Shown here: positions 38,401 through 46,441 of the stretch, one piece after another
Numbering within the stretch: the first letter of the stretch is position 1
Layout: each line of letters opens with the position of its first letter
Assembly: GCA_021827645.1 (NCBI GenBank)
Contig: JAKAVA010000064.1
Location: forward strand, 1-53,633
From: Planctomycetota bacterium
GTDB lineage: Bacteria; Planctomycetota; Phycisphaerae; WQYP01
Direction of reading: 5' to 3'
Length of the DNA: 53,633 nucleotides
The notes under the pieces: generated by a model
Told to the model about the DNA's origin: nothing
Database searches by the model: none
The model's input: only the letters and a program-made list of their open reading frames with translations
Made by a program: the position numbers and the translations under genes

Positions 38401-38448
38401 TGGGCTGCATCGCCGGACGATGCGCCGCCCTCCATCACCGGCAGGTAA
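35443..38448 (+). CDS. secreted GH92 alpha-mannosidase with N-terminal lectin-like domain
   Basis: Family GH92 enzymes are Ca2+-dependent exo-alpha-mannosidases that trim mannan or N-glycans. After a signal peptide (residues about 23-42, FFALLIGLTMCRTAGA), residues about 45-265 resemble a legume (L-type) lectin-like domain (GLALVFQNDPRGVKALG, VEFNIFAHTGI, VTIHYNGVFIS, AYVGFTAASGDGG). The catalytic region begins DFVQPLLGTGSGPG and PGPSMPFGMVQLSPNT, and ends with PFEFDFSGKPWETQRVVR and VPGNDDCGEMSSWAVMSMMG. All are GH92 hallmarks. The start is uncertain: ATGs at 35443, 35449, 35461 and 35491 are in frame; the last has AAAGG 8 bases upstream and gives a cleaner signal peptide. It likely supplies mannose or exposes glycans outside the cell. 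Confidence 0.9.
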   Translation: MKMRRFMRGNSRKVVPMPGVKYRSRVFFALLIGLTMCRTAGADINGFTNTAPANSYHEKQPEIVQGGITLTQGRPHQAASIFFRKRQNIRAFEAGFTYQAKPGRAGMPADGLALVFQNDPRGVKALGGDGGALGYGSATSGGERGLSPIMHSAAVEFNIFAHTGIGVCAHTQGVTGLYEKTAPVNLGSGDPIRVTIHYNGVFISEAFKDLKTGQTFSTRQLVDIPGAVGGNRAYVGFTAASGDGGEIQRVSHFYFVGESPVPWRNSPPVDFVQPLLGTGSGPGYSINLFPGPSMPFGMVQLSPNTQPSAFGYHSFQSHILGFSMTHMSGPGCANDGDIFFTATTGQVHTRIKNFESRYSHSHERAAAGYYRVDLLRWGVRAALTATTRCGLAQFTFPGGRRANVLVPISETLNYTHASHVHVVGNDEITGFDANHCFCGNSQVYRVYFVMKFSQPFQSFGTWSGPGSGMNGHGILHSGTRIATQVDHHQWIGAYVSWPASNVQRVITAKIGISYVSLADAKENLKAEVGDRSFNTVRLAALARWNKALSVIQVHGGTRAHRIEFYTSLYHSMLMPNTASDVNGKYMGFDDRVHRMPSGHVDYMDYSGWDIYRSQMPLLGLIAPSRTADICQSIVLMYKQGGWIGRWPQTHYYTNVMCGSPLTTVMCQAWDEGIHGFDIRDVWPGMVKDATEAPPPGKPYAGEAGIQWINKLHYVPDNYVSYGSVSQIQEDCIAYAAIYHLAKRLGKPNARRFFLKRALYYRNVFDPADRVFRPRLSNGKWLRPFNRAQYHGFVENSCWDYQWLEPCDMAWLVHAVGQARFNRRLEKFFSYHQPNWYALYYNPYNEPDLEAPFEFDFSGKPWETQRVVRKILRQNYTLSYDGVPGNDDCGEMSSWAVMSMMGLYMMDPGKPVMELNSPLFRSIVIHLAAPYAGKEIVIRTNSHPFARRYIHSLTINGNPWNKTYVPVKVLTDGAKLKYRLGSTPDRHWAASPDDAPPSITGR

Positions 38449-38782
38449 ATTTGGTGCCGCTGTGACATCCAAAGCAGTCCGGAGGTGGATGTCTCCGCAC
38501 GCAATTGTCATACCGTCACCGAATTTGCCGGGGCGGTGAGAGGCCGCGCCGCAGAGCGGACGATTCACGACCATCGCACATACGAGCCGGTGGATTTGCT
38601 CCACCGGTGGGTACCGCGGTGGACAGCTGCCAACCGCAGGGAGAGAAACCGATTTAACCGCAGGGGACGCAGGGGAACGCAGAGGATGCCAGAAAATCGG
38701 GCGCGAGCGTCTCGCACGCGGTTAGATTCCACATGCCCCGCGCGGTATGATTCCACAAGTGGTCCAATTTTGAGGCCGTGTT
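38449..38782. other. intergenic repeat-bearing gap before the RHS island
   Basis: This 330-base gap contains inverted-orientation phrases of the dispersed repeat (CCGGTGGATTTGCTCCACCGG at 38589 on, then ACCGCAGGGGACGCAGGGGA near 38659), and then the promoter-like block shared with the other RHS tips (CGCGCGGTATGATTCC near 38737, TTTTGAGGCCGTGTTATGG near 38768). The CACCGG-type 8-bp inverted repeat could fold as a hairpin. Confidence 0.5.
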
Positions 38783-39628
38783 ATGGTCGCGATCAATGAA
38801 ATCCTGTTGCGCGAATGCACCGGTGAAGAGTGCGGTGGCGATAACAACATTTGTACGGACAGTCGCGTCCACCACCGCAGTGCCGAAAACCGAGCACCGG
38901 TAACCCGCAACCGTCGCAGCGCTCCAATCCTTGGCCGCTGGCTCACCCGCGACCCGATCAGCTATCGCGGCGGAACCAATCTTTACGGGTATGTCAATTC
39001 CTCGCCGGTGGGGATGGTGGATGCGGCAGGAATGGCGGCGGTGCCGACCACCGTGCCAGGTATGCTTGCGACCCTGAAACCGGCACGCGGTTATTTCAAA
39101 GGCAGCCTCAAACGCCACACCAATTACTCATCGCACCTCCAGCTTTCCTTTTACCCGTCGGAGAAAGTCAAAAAATGTGGTCTTTGTAATGAGATTAAAT
39201 TCGTCCAATTTGTCCAGCAAACGTGGGCTTACAAGGGATGGCTGTACTATTTTGTACACAAAAGCGACCAACATTGGCATCTCGACATGATTCCAGGCGC
39301 TGCTAAGCCGCCATTCTACCCGTACCAGACGCCCTGGCTCGCCAGCTTCGCCAGGGCCCCAGCCCAGATGCACGACTACCCCGGCGACTACGCCCCGGTG
39401 CACCATTACGCCCTCTTTCAGCAGACGTTTCTAACTTTTGCCGTTTGCACAAATGGAAAGGAGGCCGGATCGGCGTATGGAAAGGAAGCGTGGCAGCAGA
39501 CATTCCATTTTGTCTGGGCCTTGGATTTTTGGGCGAATTCCACAGTCACCCGCAGCCTAGCAGGCGGAAATCCGCCAGCGGCCACCGGGAAAACAAGCGA
39601 CCCGAGTGTACAGGTGGTGATCCAATGA
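38783..39628 (+). CDS. orphan RHS tip A: RHS core plus variable C-terminal domain
   Basis: The 281-aa product starts with the shared module (MVAINEILLRECTGEECGG), then the RHS core APILGRWLTRDPISYRGG and LYGYVNSSPVGMVDAAG at about 48-80, and then a unique C-terminal domain of about 195 residues (with CGLCNEIKF, WAYKGWLYYFVHKSDQHWH and HDYPGDYAPVHHYALF). In RHS proteins the segment after the core is the toxic tip delivered to rivals, so this is a tip without its 1,000+ residue shell-forming repeats. I do not recognise the tip; the paired His residues and aromatics would fit an enzyme. The stop overlaps the next gene by ATGA, suggesting a toxin-immunity pair. Confidence 0.75.
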   Translation: MVAINEILLRECTGEECGGDNNICTDSRVHHRSAENRAPVTRNRRSAPILGRWLTRDPISYRGGTNLYGYVNSSPVGMVDAAGMAAVPTTVPGMLATLKPARGYFKGSLKRHTNYSSHLQLSFYPSEKVKKCGLCNEIKFVQFVQQTWAYKGWLYYFVHKSDQHWHLDMIPGAAKPPFYPYQTPWLASFARAPAQMHDYPGDYAPVHHYALFQQTFLTFAVCTNGKEAGSAYGKEAWQQTFHFVWALDFWANSTVTRSLAGGNPPAATGKTSDPSVQVVIQ

Positions 39629-39999
39629 TGGGCGCCAGCAGCAGCAGCCAACATCCGCCTACCCCTCTCCGCACGCGGCTTGCTTCATTGTGCGCTGTGG
39701 TGAACGCAGCGGCAATCGTGATTATTCTCGCTCTCCCGGCGGTCGCATCGCTCATTGGTAGAACCCGCCTGGGGTACAGGGATACACCACGGTTGATTTT
39801 GGTAACGCTGGCCCTTACGCTCTGGAACTCGGCCTGCCTGGCGCTCTGGGTCGGAAAGGGCACCAGCGGGAGGCCCGCCGTGCGTCTTTGTTTTTGGCTG
39901 GCGGTGGTTGACGCCTTCTTCTTTCCCTCGCTGTTATTACTATACATCCTCGCCTCGGTGTTTTTGCATCCCGAGTTGGTCACCATTCACGGGCCGTAA
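39625..39999 (+). CDS. membrane protein, candidate immunity partner of tip A
   Basis: The 124-aa product has three to four hydrophobic segments (about 22-43, 57-77, 85-110). Its ATG at 39625 overlaps the tip A stop (ATGA), so it is translationally coupled. Position immediately after an RHS tip is the classical site of an immunity gene, and a membrane immunity protein would suit a toxin acting at the membrane or in the periplasm. No family was recognised. An in-frame ATG upstream at 39445 is inside the tip gene in another frame and is not used. Confidence 0.65.
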   Translation: MMGASSSSQHPPTPLRTRLASLCAVVNAAAIVIILALPAVASLIGRTRLGYRDTPRLILVTLALTLWNSACLALWVGKGTSGRPAVRLCFWLAVVDAFFFPSLLLLYILASVFLHPELVTIHGP

Positions 40000-40079
40000 A
40001 TTGCGATAGATCAAAGAAATAATGTGGAATTTGGGGTCCGTGAGAAAAAAGGGACCACGAAAAATAGGCCGCTAAATGT

Positions 40080-40116
40080 AAAAAGTGGCGTTTTCTTGAT
40101 TATTTCGCCACTTTTT
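40080..40116. terminator. bidirectional rho-independent terminator
   Basis: AAAAAGTGGCG (40080-40090) and CGCCACTTTTT (40106-40116) form a perfect 11-bp stem with a 15-base loop, with T-runs on both strands. It would end transcription of the tip A/immunity pair, and would separate it from the downstream membrane gene. Confidence 0.75.
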
Positions 40117-40234
40117 CCCGTGAACGGTTACGCTTTTCTTCCGGGGGGGTACAATTCATCCATGGTCAGGCTTATAGTGAACTTGTTAGGCCGGAAGGGC
40201 CGTGAACGGTTACACGGACGGAAGGTAGGCACGA

Positions 40235-40615
40235 ATGGTTGAAAGTAAAACCGACAAGATTAGCGGTGGAGTGAGGTCGCCGTGGCCGGGAAGGTGCTTC
40301 GCAATCGTGGCTGTGCTGATTACTGCTCCCATTTACTGCCTTGGCACCAATGGCGGCAGCCACTACCTCCGCCAATTGGCGGCCGCGTTGGGCGTCACGG
40401 CGTATGTTGGAACAGCGGAGCTACTGGTGTGCGCGGCAGGCGTGGGTTTATGCATCGGCGCGTTTGCCATGACGTTGGGCCGGTGCGTGGATTCTCGGGA
40501 TGAGGGCCGGCCAAGGTGGTGGCTGGCGGAGTCCGCAATCACCGTTGCTGCGGTCGCAGTTGCCGCATTCCTGTGCCTTCGGCCGCTGCTGGCGTGGCTT
40601 GCCTGGATACACTGA
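40235..40615 (+). CDS. small membrane protein in the RHS island
   Basis: The 126-aa product has three hydrophobic helices (about 22-38, 57-78 and 98-118) and charged ends. The start at 40235 has GGAAGG about 9 bases upstream. I do not recognise it. It lies after a terminator and before tip B, so it may be a solitary immunity gene left from a displaced tip. The repeated phrase CGTGAACGGTTAC at about 40120 and 40201 flanks its upstream region. Confidence 0.6.
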   Translation: MVESKTDKISGGVRSPWPGRCFAIVAVLITAPIYCLGTNGGSHYLRQLAAALGVTAYVGTAELLVCAAGVGLCIGAFAMTLGRCVDSRDEGRPRWWLAESAITVAAVAVAAFLCLRPLLAWLAWIH

Positions 40616-40746
40616 CCCGGTCGTGTGCCCGCAAGGTGACCCCGGCTGTCGATATATCCTGAGCGGTCACAGTCGAGGGCTACTGCCAAATCTCGCGGAC
40701 CGGCGTGATCACGCGGCGGAAAATACCTTGACGCCCATGTCCCGTG

Positions 40747-41135
40747 ACGCCGTAGCGTGACATGCAACTGATCGCTCAGGAAAGGGGTAAAAAGCGTCTA
40801 CGGCGGGAACGTGTGCTCCGACACCGCAATGACTCGCTGTTTCATAATTTGCGGCCCGGCGGTTCCATCGGTATATTCCATTAAATCAACTGTTTGCTGA
40901 GGCCGGGTTATGGTCGCGATCAATGAAATCCTGTTGCGCGAATGCACTGGTGAAGGGTGCGGTGGCGATAACGACATTTGTACGGACAGTCTCGTCCACC
41001 ACCGCAAGGCCGAAAACCGAGCACCGGTAACCCGCAACCATCGCAGCGCCCCAATCCTTGGCCGCTGGCTGACCCGCGACCCGTTCGGGTATCAGGGTGG
41101 AATCAATCTTTACGAGTACGTCGGCGGCGGGCCGT
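40747..41135 (+). repeat. about 390-bp direct repeat, copy 1 (promoter and tip start module)
   Basis: This segment is nearly identical to 43772-44160 (offset 3025-3026 bases, few substitutions and about one indel). It covers about 160 bases upstream of the ATG (GACATGCAACTGATCGCTCA, AAAGCGTCTACGGCGGGAAC, TTCATAATTTGCGGCC), the start module and the RHS core. Identity ends where the variable tip begins. This suggests duplication or gene conversion of the cassette front. Confidence 0.8.
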
Positions 41136-41764
41136 CTCGAAGGCTCGACCCGCCGGGACAGAGGCCGGTACATTTGGGCCGCGGCCAAATGACCCAGCTG
41201 GCAATTGCAGTTGCAGCACAGCTGGCAAAGGACGGCTATTATGGCCTTAGCAAAAAGAACCAAGGATCCGTGCTGTACAGGGCCAAGCGGTTCTCGGGAC
41301 TAAGCCTGCAATTCCCCGCACTCGCATCATACTTGGAGGTAACGCTGTTGAAGGCGGCCGAGATGATCTCGCACATGGATTTTACCGAGGAGTACGACCT
41401 CGCCGACAAAATTAGTAAGCATATCCTGGAGAACGTGAGGGAATTTGCTGAGAGGATATTCGACTATTATTCCAAAATTGGGGCTGAAACCGTGGTTGCA
41501 CAAAGCGCGAGGCGCGGCTCACAGGGCTGTTATGCCAACATGGTCTTAATTTACGACCCCCAAAATCAGACCTTTTTCGGCGACGTCACTGGAAGGGTTG
41601 GGTGGTATCACATGGCCACCGGCATGTTTAGTATTAGTTGTAGTCGGGCCTGTGATGTGAGTGATTTCACGCTTAACGTTACAGGTACCTACAGGCGGAC
41701 ACTGAAGGGGAAAAATTTCACCGGTTTCCAAGTGACTGGCATGCAAGTCTCCGGTGGCCATTGA
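40910..41764 (+). CDS. orphan RHS tip B: RHS core plus variable C-terminal domain
   Basis: The 284-aa product shares residues 1-57 with tips A and C (MVAINEILLRECTGEGCGG, then ICTDSLVHHRKAENRAPVT), then RHS core APILGRWLTRDPFGYQGG and LYEYVGGGPSRRLDPPG. Its unique C-terminal domain (about 195 residues) includes a helical middle part (VTLLKAAEMISHMDFTEEYD) and a Cys-containing end with ARRGSQGCYANMVLIYDPQN. Toxic activity cannot be identified. It is followed after 39 bp by a long lipoprotein gene. Compared with tip A there is no 4-bp overlap, so the immunity gene may be missing or may be the lipoprotein. Confidence 0.72.
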   Translation: MVAINEILLRECTGEGCGGDNDICTDSLVHHRKAENRAPVTRNHRSAPILGRWLTRDPFGYQGGINLYEYVGGGPSRRLDPPGQRPVHLGRGQMTQLAIAVAAQLAKDGYYGLSKKNQGSVLYRAKRFSGLSLQFPALASYLEVTLLKAAEMISHMDFTEEYDLADKISKHILENVREFAERIFDYYSKIGAETVVAQSARRGSQGCYANMVLIYDPQNQTFFGDVTGRVGWYHMATGMFSISCSRACDVSDFTLNVTGTYRRTLKGKNFTGFQVTGMQVSGGH

Positions 41765-41803
41765 CCTTTCGTTGGTCTATCTTGTTTTGGAATGGTGATA
41801 ACT

Positions 41804-43549
41804 ATGTCAAGAAAGAAACGGCTGACCTTGTGTGTTCTGGTTATTCCCGTACTTGCCCTAGGCGCATGTTCGCCACGTAGGACATCGGCAGCCACGCGGA
41901 AGGACGCGTCCACACCGGCGAGGCCGAGGCACGCGACGCGCGGCCTCCCGACGTGGGAGGCCTCAGCAAGGCGTTTCCGTCGGCAGGCCGGAAACGCCTA
42001 TTGGCAAAAATTCAACAATTTTCAACCGTTTTTTTCGGTGATGGGGCCGGCGGGGTCGTGGGTGTCGTCCCTTTCCAGCCGCTATTTCATTTATTCCGGG
42101 CGGTTGCGTTTTGTGAGGATAAAACACCGAAAGGCTGGGCAGCGACTGGGCCTTGGTCGGGTAAGCTTGGTGCTTCCGTCGGCGTGGCGGGCCGCATTGG
42201 CGAGGCACCGAGGCAACAGACGGCACGGGGGAACCGATTGGTTCAAGGTAAAGCTTCCCGGTGACAAGGGTGGTTTCGTCCTCCGAATACGGAGCCCCGG
42301 GCTATGGAGGGCGCGTGCCGCGGAGCGCCGTCGGCATGTGAGGCCTTTTCTGGAACGAGCGATATTGGCCGCGAGCACGTCGCCCATGGACCTGATTCCG
42401 GCCGCCGTTGATCGAACGGCGCCTCCCAGACCCTGGCAGGTTGATCTGGCCGAGAAAATTCACGAACGGCTGCAGACAAAAATGGAACTTCTTGGCGCAA
42501 AGGATTGCTTTTACAGCCACTACGCGTTCGCCTTCCTGGCCCCGGTTTGGGCGCAGGTAAATCAGCCCGATAAACACGAGGATTTTCTGGCGACAATCTG
42601 CGGGCCAAATGGCCGTTGGGCTGGCCAATTGTTTTTCACATTTGGTATCGCCACACCGGCGCCCGTTGCAGACAAGGTCTGCGAACGCGTGATTGCGGGC
42701 TTATCCGTGCTACCGCCGAGTGGACGGAAAACGCAACGAACGCTCGGAACCGTGGCACACGGGGCCGGGGCCGCATCCGTAGTGCCGCCTTCAATTGCCG
42801 TGGCAGTTGCAGGAGTGGACTGGACTCGCGACACCGACGTTGCCGGACACCATGGCACGCGCGCGGCCGCGAGAGCGGAGCTTAACATCGTACTGCACGT
42901 TTATGGTACTGATACCAGAGGAGCATTTGGCTATAGTGGAGTCGTAGTTGAAGAGGCTGGCGATAATTTAGGGGGCAATTTAAAGCTGGCAGTCGGGAAA
43001 CATTCCGCGCATCACGACGGGCCGCCGACCGCGCGTAAACTGGGTCTCCGCGCGAGCGGTTCCTGCGTGGGTCCGAACGGTTTCAATTTGGCGCTGCACT
43101 TCCGGAACGCGCCGTCCGCCGTGAGTCGGATCAACGTGCTCAGGGGGCACTTTACGCTCATCGCCGCTAAAAGGCTGAGGTCTGTGATTTTCCATCTCAG
43201 CGACTTACTCGCACCTGATGGCGTGGCCAAATCGGCAGCACTCGCGAAAGCCCATATCACAGTGACTTGGATGGGACCGGCATTTGCGGTGACATTTTCC
43301 CGGCCGGGTGACGCCCGGGCACTGCGAGGTGTAGCGGTCACCAGCGCGTCGGGACAGAACCTGATCGCCGCGCCCAGAATCGCCCAACGGCGTGCCAAAT
43401 CAGTAATTTGGACCATCACCGGCGCGCTAAGGTACATTTACTTACTGAAGCGGCCGTTCGGGCTGGGCGATCGGGTGGAACTTACCATCGCAACGGGCAC
43501 ACGGGAGGTGGCCGTGCCGTTCGACATCCGCGGAATTAGGTTACCCTAA
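41804..43549 (+). CDS. large lipoprotein of unknown function
   Basis: The 581-aa product begins with basic residues and a lipobox ending LALGAC at about residue 23, so it is a predicted lipoprotein. The mature part has alternating beta-rich segments (for example GGFVLRIRSP, ITVTWMGPAFAVTFSRPGD) and no catalytic motif I recognise. I choose the ATG at 41804 over 41792 because the signal peptide then begins with MSRKKR and GGTGAT is upstream. It follows tip B; it could be an envelope immunity factor or an adhesive partner. Function unknown. Confidence 0.7.
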   Translation: MSRKKRLTLCVLVIPVLALGACSPRRTSAATRKDASTPARPRHATRGLPTWEASARRFRRQAGNAYWQKFNNFQPFFSVMGPAGSWVSSLSSRYFIYSGRLRFVRIKHRKAGQRLGLGRVSLVLPSAWRAALARHRGNRRHGGTDWFKVKLPGDKGGFVLRIRSPGLWRARAAERRRHVRPFLERAILAASTSPMDLIPAAVDRTAPPRPWQVDLAEKIHERLQTKMELLGAKDCFYSHYAFAFLAPVWAQVNQPDKHEDFLATICGPNGRWAGQLFFTFGIATPAPVADKVCERVIAGLSVLPPSGRKTQRTLGTVAHGAGAASVVPPSIAVAVAGVDWTRDTDVAGHHGTRAAARAELNIVLHVYGTDTRGAFGYSGVVVEEAGDNLGGNLKLAVGKHSAHHDGPPTARKLGLRASGSCVGPNGFNLALHFRNAPSAVSRINVLRGHFTLIAAKRLRSVIFHLSDLLAPDGVAKSAALAKAHITVTWMGPAFAVTFSRPGDARALRGVAVTSASGQNLIAAPRIAQRRAKSVIWTITGALRYIYLLKRPFGLGDRVELTIATGTREVAVPFDIRGIRLP

Positions 43550-43771
43550 TATATTTTTACACACATTGGCCCTCCGCATTAAGAAATGCATTCGAGGCCG
43601 CCAATTTCACGTTGTGATGTCGTGGGACTGTTGGCCGGAACGGGAGGCAGACCGACGTGGATATAATGGGAAACTTTCTGGACCGGCCTAACCACTCGCC
43701 CCAAAATCCCCTTGATAGCAAAAAGAAGCGACGCGATGCTTTTTCGCGTATCCCCGCCGCACGCGTCTCGC
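43550..43771. other. short intergenic gap between lipoprotein and cassette copy 2
   Basis: No gene is supported. The stretch leads into the second copy of the direct repeat at 43772. Confidence 0.4.
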
Positions 43772-44160
43772 GACGCCATTGCGTGACATGCAACCGATCG
43801 CTCAGGAAAGGGGTAAAAAGCGTCTACGGCGGGAACGTGTGCGCCGATACCGCAATGACTCGCTGTTTCATAATTTGCGGCCTGGCGGTTCCATCGGTAT
43901 ATTCCATTAAATCAACTGTTTGCTGAGGCCGTGTTATGGTCGCGATCAATGAAATCCTGTTGCGCGAATGCACTGGTGAAGGGTGCGGTGGCGATAACGA
44001 CATTTGTACGGACAGTCTCGTCCACCACCGCAAGGCCGAAAACCGAGCGCCGGTAACCCGCAACCGTCGCAGCGCCCCACTCCTCGGCCGCTGGGTCACT
44101 CGCGATCCGATCTGGTATCGCGGCGGAACCGATCTTTATAGATACGCAAAAAGAAGCCCC
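43772..44160 (+). repeat. about 390-bp direct repeat, copy 2 (promoter and tip start module)
   Basis: Near-identical to 40747-41135. The two copies flank about 2.6 kb holding tip B and the lipoprotein, so homologous recombination between them could delete that unit or switch tips behind the same promoter. Confidence 0.8.
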
Positions 44161-44557
44161 GCTGGCGGGACGGATGCCCTTGGGCTCGCGTTCGTGTCGC
44201 CCGGCTACCCGCTGCCGGATAACTCGCCTCCGCCACCCGTGCTCTCGGAGGAGGCGGCGCAGGCCCTCCTAGATCTGATCGCCTCGCTCGTGGATTTTGC
44301 GTGGCTACCCGAGGTGGCGGCGGCGCTTGCGGGCCTGTTGTTGGCACTAGCGGCGTGGGCGGTGGCGTGCCGCGCCATGTACGCTGCCTACAAGTCCGCC
44401 TGCAACGACGCCGCCAAGTTCGGAGGGTGCGAGCCACGCATGCCCTGCAGCCAATACCCGCCACGCATCACCGCGTGGGCCCTTTGCGCCAATGGCCGCC
44501 AAGCCTACCTCGACGCCGGTTGCGACATTATCATCCCGACGCGCGCCAAACACCGCA
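43936..44557 (+). pseudogene. orphan RHS tip C, 5' exon, interrupted by antisense group II intron
   Basis: This is the first 622 bases of a gene that starts like tips A and B, continues with the RHS core APLLGRWVTRDPIWYRGG, and then has a Pro-rich linker and a membrane-like helix (VAAALAGLLLALAAWAVACR). It enters a Cys-rich domain with C-x6-YK-x2-C, then CEPRMPCSQ, CANGRQAYLDAGCD and IIPTRAKH. The frame continues into the intron and would stop at 44691, giving a chimeric end. Joining base 44557 to 46442 restores a reading frame of 720 bases (239 aa) ending LANCVRLQPTCVPYCP... and TGA at 46539. The intron is in antisense orientation to this gene, so its mRNA cannot splice it out, and the gene is inactivated. 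Confidence 0.8.
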
Positions 44558-44602
44558 ATAGGGGTAGGGAAGACCGCTTTTATTGCGGTCTCCCCTCCCT
44601 CC

Positions 44603-44635
44603 GAACCGGACGTGCGGATTTGCCGCATCCGGCTC
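44603..44635 (-). ncRNA. group II intron domain V
   Basis: The minus-strand segment GAGCCGGATGCGGCAAATCC followed by GCACGTCCGGTTC is a 33-base hairpin with the AGC catalytic triad (GAGCC) and GUUC end, the diagnostic active-site domain of group II introns. A second hairpin (GACCGC/GCGGTC) downstream is domain VI, ending at the 3' splice site. Confidence 0.92.
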
Positions 44636-44640
44636 TCCGG

Positions 44641-46053
44641 TTAATGGGCCCCTTTCAGGGACTGACAGGCGAGTTGATGGGCCGCAGTTAGTGAGTACAG
44701 GCCCATGTCGCGGAAGTAGACGTTTGGCCAACGCTGATGATCTTTGCCCCGACCCCGGCCTCGGCGGCCATGCCGACTCCGAAGAATGCTCCGAAGTCGC
44801 ATGCGTACCCATGCGTCCTCCGGCGGGAATGTGGTCCGGTGGCAGTGCTGGAAATACCTGAACCAGCCCCGCAATACCGGGTTGATGGATTGAATGATCG
44901 TCGGCATACTCCGGCCGTTCGTGCGTCGAGTTCGCTCCCGTATCGCGTCCCGCAGCTTCTTGAGGCTCTTCTTCCTTGGGAATTTGCGCCCGCCTTCAAA
45001 GCGGTATCCCAAGAACTCAAAACCTTCCGTAGCCGCATGAGCAATGCGAGTCTTTTCCGGATGCAGCGTCAGTCCGGCTTGCGCCGTCCATTGTTGCACC
45101 TCATCGAGCGCCTTGCGGGCCTCCGGCTCCGTCTGACACAAAATGACAAAGTCATCCGCGTATCGCACCATCTCATATCCCTTCCGGGCCATCTGATGGT
45201 CCAGATCGTTGAGATAGATGTTGCTCAACAGCGGAGACAATACCGCACCTTGCGGTGCCCCCGTCGTCGGCTTCCACGTCGAAGCCTCCTCCATGATGTT
45301 GGCCTGGAGGAATTGCTCGATCAACTCCAACAGGCGACTGTCGGCTATGTCCCGTCGTATCACCTGCATCAATCGATCATGGGGAATCGTGTCAAAGTAG
45401 CTTTTCAAATCTGCATCCACCACATACAGGTGGCCGGTCTTCAGCAATTGATCCACCCGACGCAGGGCGTCTTTACACCCCCGCCCCGGACGGAAGCCGT
45501 AACTGTGCTGGGCAAATTGCTTCTCATAGATCGGTTCCATGACATGGCGGATCGATCCCTGTACGATGCGGTCCTGAACTGTGGGTATGCCCAACGGGCG
45601 GGTTTTCCCATCCCCCTTGGGTATATGCACCCGGCGAATCGCCTTGGGACGGTAGGTGCCTTCCCGTATCGATTTCGACAGATACGCCACATTCGCTTCC
45701 GCGTCGCGTTCGTAGTCGGCGATGCTTATGCCATCCACCCCCGGAGCCCCCTTATTCGCCGCCGTTTCCGACCACGCACTCCAGAGATTCCGGGGTGACC
45801 ACACTTTATCGATCAGGCTGTACCATACGCCTCCTTTCACGCCCTCTTCCAGGGCTTTCAGCATGCGATCCGTCCAGACATCGGCTTGAGCCCAGCTCCA
45901 TCGTTCGCGACGCGATTGATCAGCTTGGGCCTCTCCGGCTTGTTTAGCCTCGACAGGCACTTCCGCCGGTGTCGATCGTTCCCTATTCGGTACGATCTTC
46001 TGCTGGTGTCCGTGACTTTTCACATCCATCTTCCTGTGTTGCCTTCGCTCCAC
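44641..46053 (-). CDS. ltrA: group II intron-encoded reverse transcriptase/maturase
   Basis: The 470-aa protein assists intron splicing and reverse-transcribes it into new sites. It has the RT fingers and palm motifs: RPLGIPTVQDRIVQ, QHSYGFRPGRGCKDALR, the active-site YADDFVILC, GAPQGAVLSPLLSNIYLN, and GFEFLGYRFEGGRKFP, followed by the maturase (GIIM-like) segment VLRGWFRYFQHC. It ends soon after this, so no DNA-binding/endonuclease domain exists, consistent with an endonuclease-less (for example class C) intron. The start may be the GTG at 46053 or the ATG at 46029 (MDVKSHG). It lies wholly inside the intron. Confidence 0.93.
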   Translation of the reverse strand: MERRQHRKMDVKSHGHQQKIVPNRERSTPAEVPVEAKQAGEAQADQSRRERWSWAQADVWTDRMLKALEEGVKGGVWYSLIDKVWSPRNLWSAWSETAANKGAPGVDGISIADYERDAEANVAYLSKSIREGTYRPKAIRRVHIPKGDGKTRPLGIPTVQDRIVQGSIRHVMEPIYEKQFAQHSYGFRPGRGCKDALRRVDQLLKTGHLYVVDADLKSYFDTIPHDRLMQVIRRDIADSRLLELIEQFLQANIMEEASTWKPTTGAPQGAVLSPLLSNIYLNDLDHQMARKGYEMVRYADDFVILCQTEPEARKALDEVQQWTAQAGLTLHPEKTRIAHAATEGFEFLGYRFEGGRKFPRKKSLKKLRDAIRERTRRTNGRSMPTIIQSINPVLRGWFRYFQHCHRTTFPPEDAWVRMRLRSILRSRHGRRGRGRGKDHQRWPNVYFRDMGLYSLTAAHQLACQSLKGAH

Positions 46054-46441
46054 GGGAATTACCCCGCTTCATCGCTACTACGCGCACTCTGACTCCTGCC
46101 CGCCAGCCCCCACATGGGTGGCCGTCACTTCACGGACAGGTCTCATGGATTCATGGGTTGAGCCTTCCAACCATACTGCCTCCAATCACCCCATGCCGTC
46201 CCGTTGTCATGTTCGCTTGATCGAACGGGCTTTCCCCTCGTGTGGGAGTTGGGCTTCGCCATTGGCTAGCAGGCTCGCCACAGCATCAGGCCGAATCGAG
46301 TTCGTATCCTGCGGTCTGGTTGTTTGTCTCCGGTTGCTTTCCACCTTGCCTCGCGGCAACGCGGTTACCTTCGACTACGAGCCGGAACATCGACTCGGAG
46401 AGAACTTTCATCTCTCTGTCTCAACACACTCTCCATCGCAC

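Larger units (their letters stand above)
44558..46441 (-). mobile_element. group II intron, complete, antisense to the disrupted tip C
   Basis: The intron is 1884 bases on the minus strand. Its 5' end begins GTGCGATGGAGAGTGTG (consensus GUGYG) at 46441, its reverse transcriptase is encoded at 44641-46053, domain V is at 44603-44635, and its 3' end is ...CTACCCCTAT (AY) at 44558. The 5' exon in the intron's strand carries a perfect hairpin GCCGCG-CACC-CGCGGC (46447-46462) just before the insertion point, as seen for class IIC introns that insert after stem-loops. Both boundaries are supported by exact frame restoration of tip C. The intron is in antisense orientation to the host gene. Confidence 0.9.

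Noticed and set aside
44737..45798. Plus-strand open frame of 353 aa
   Set aside because: Antisense to the intron reverse transcriptase.
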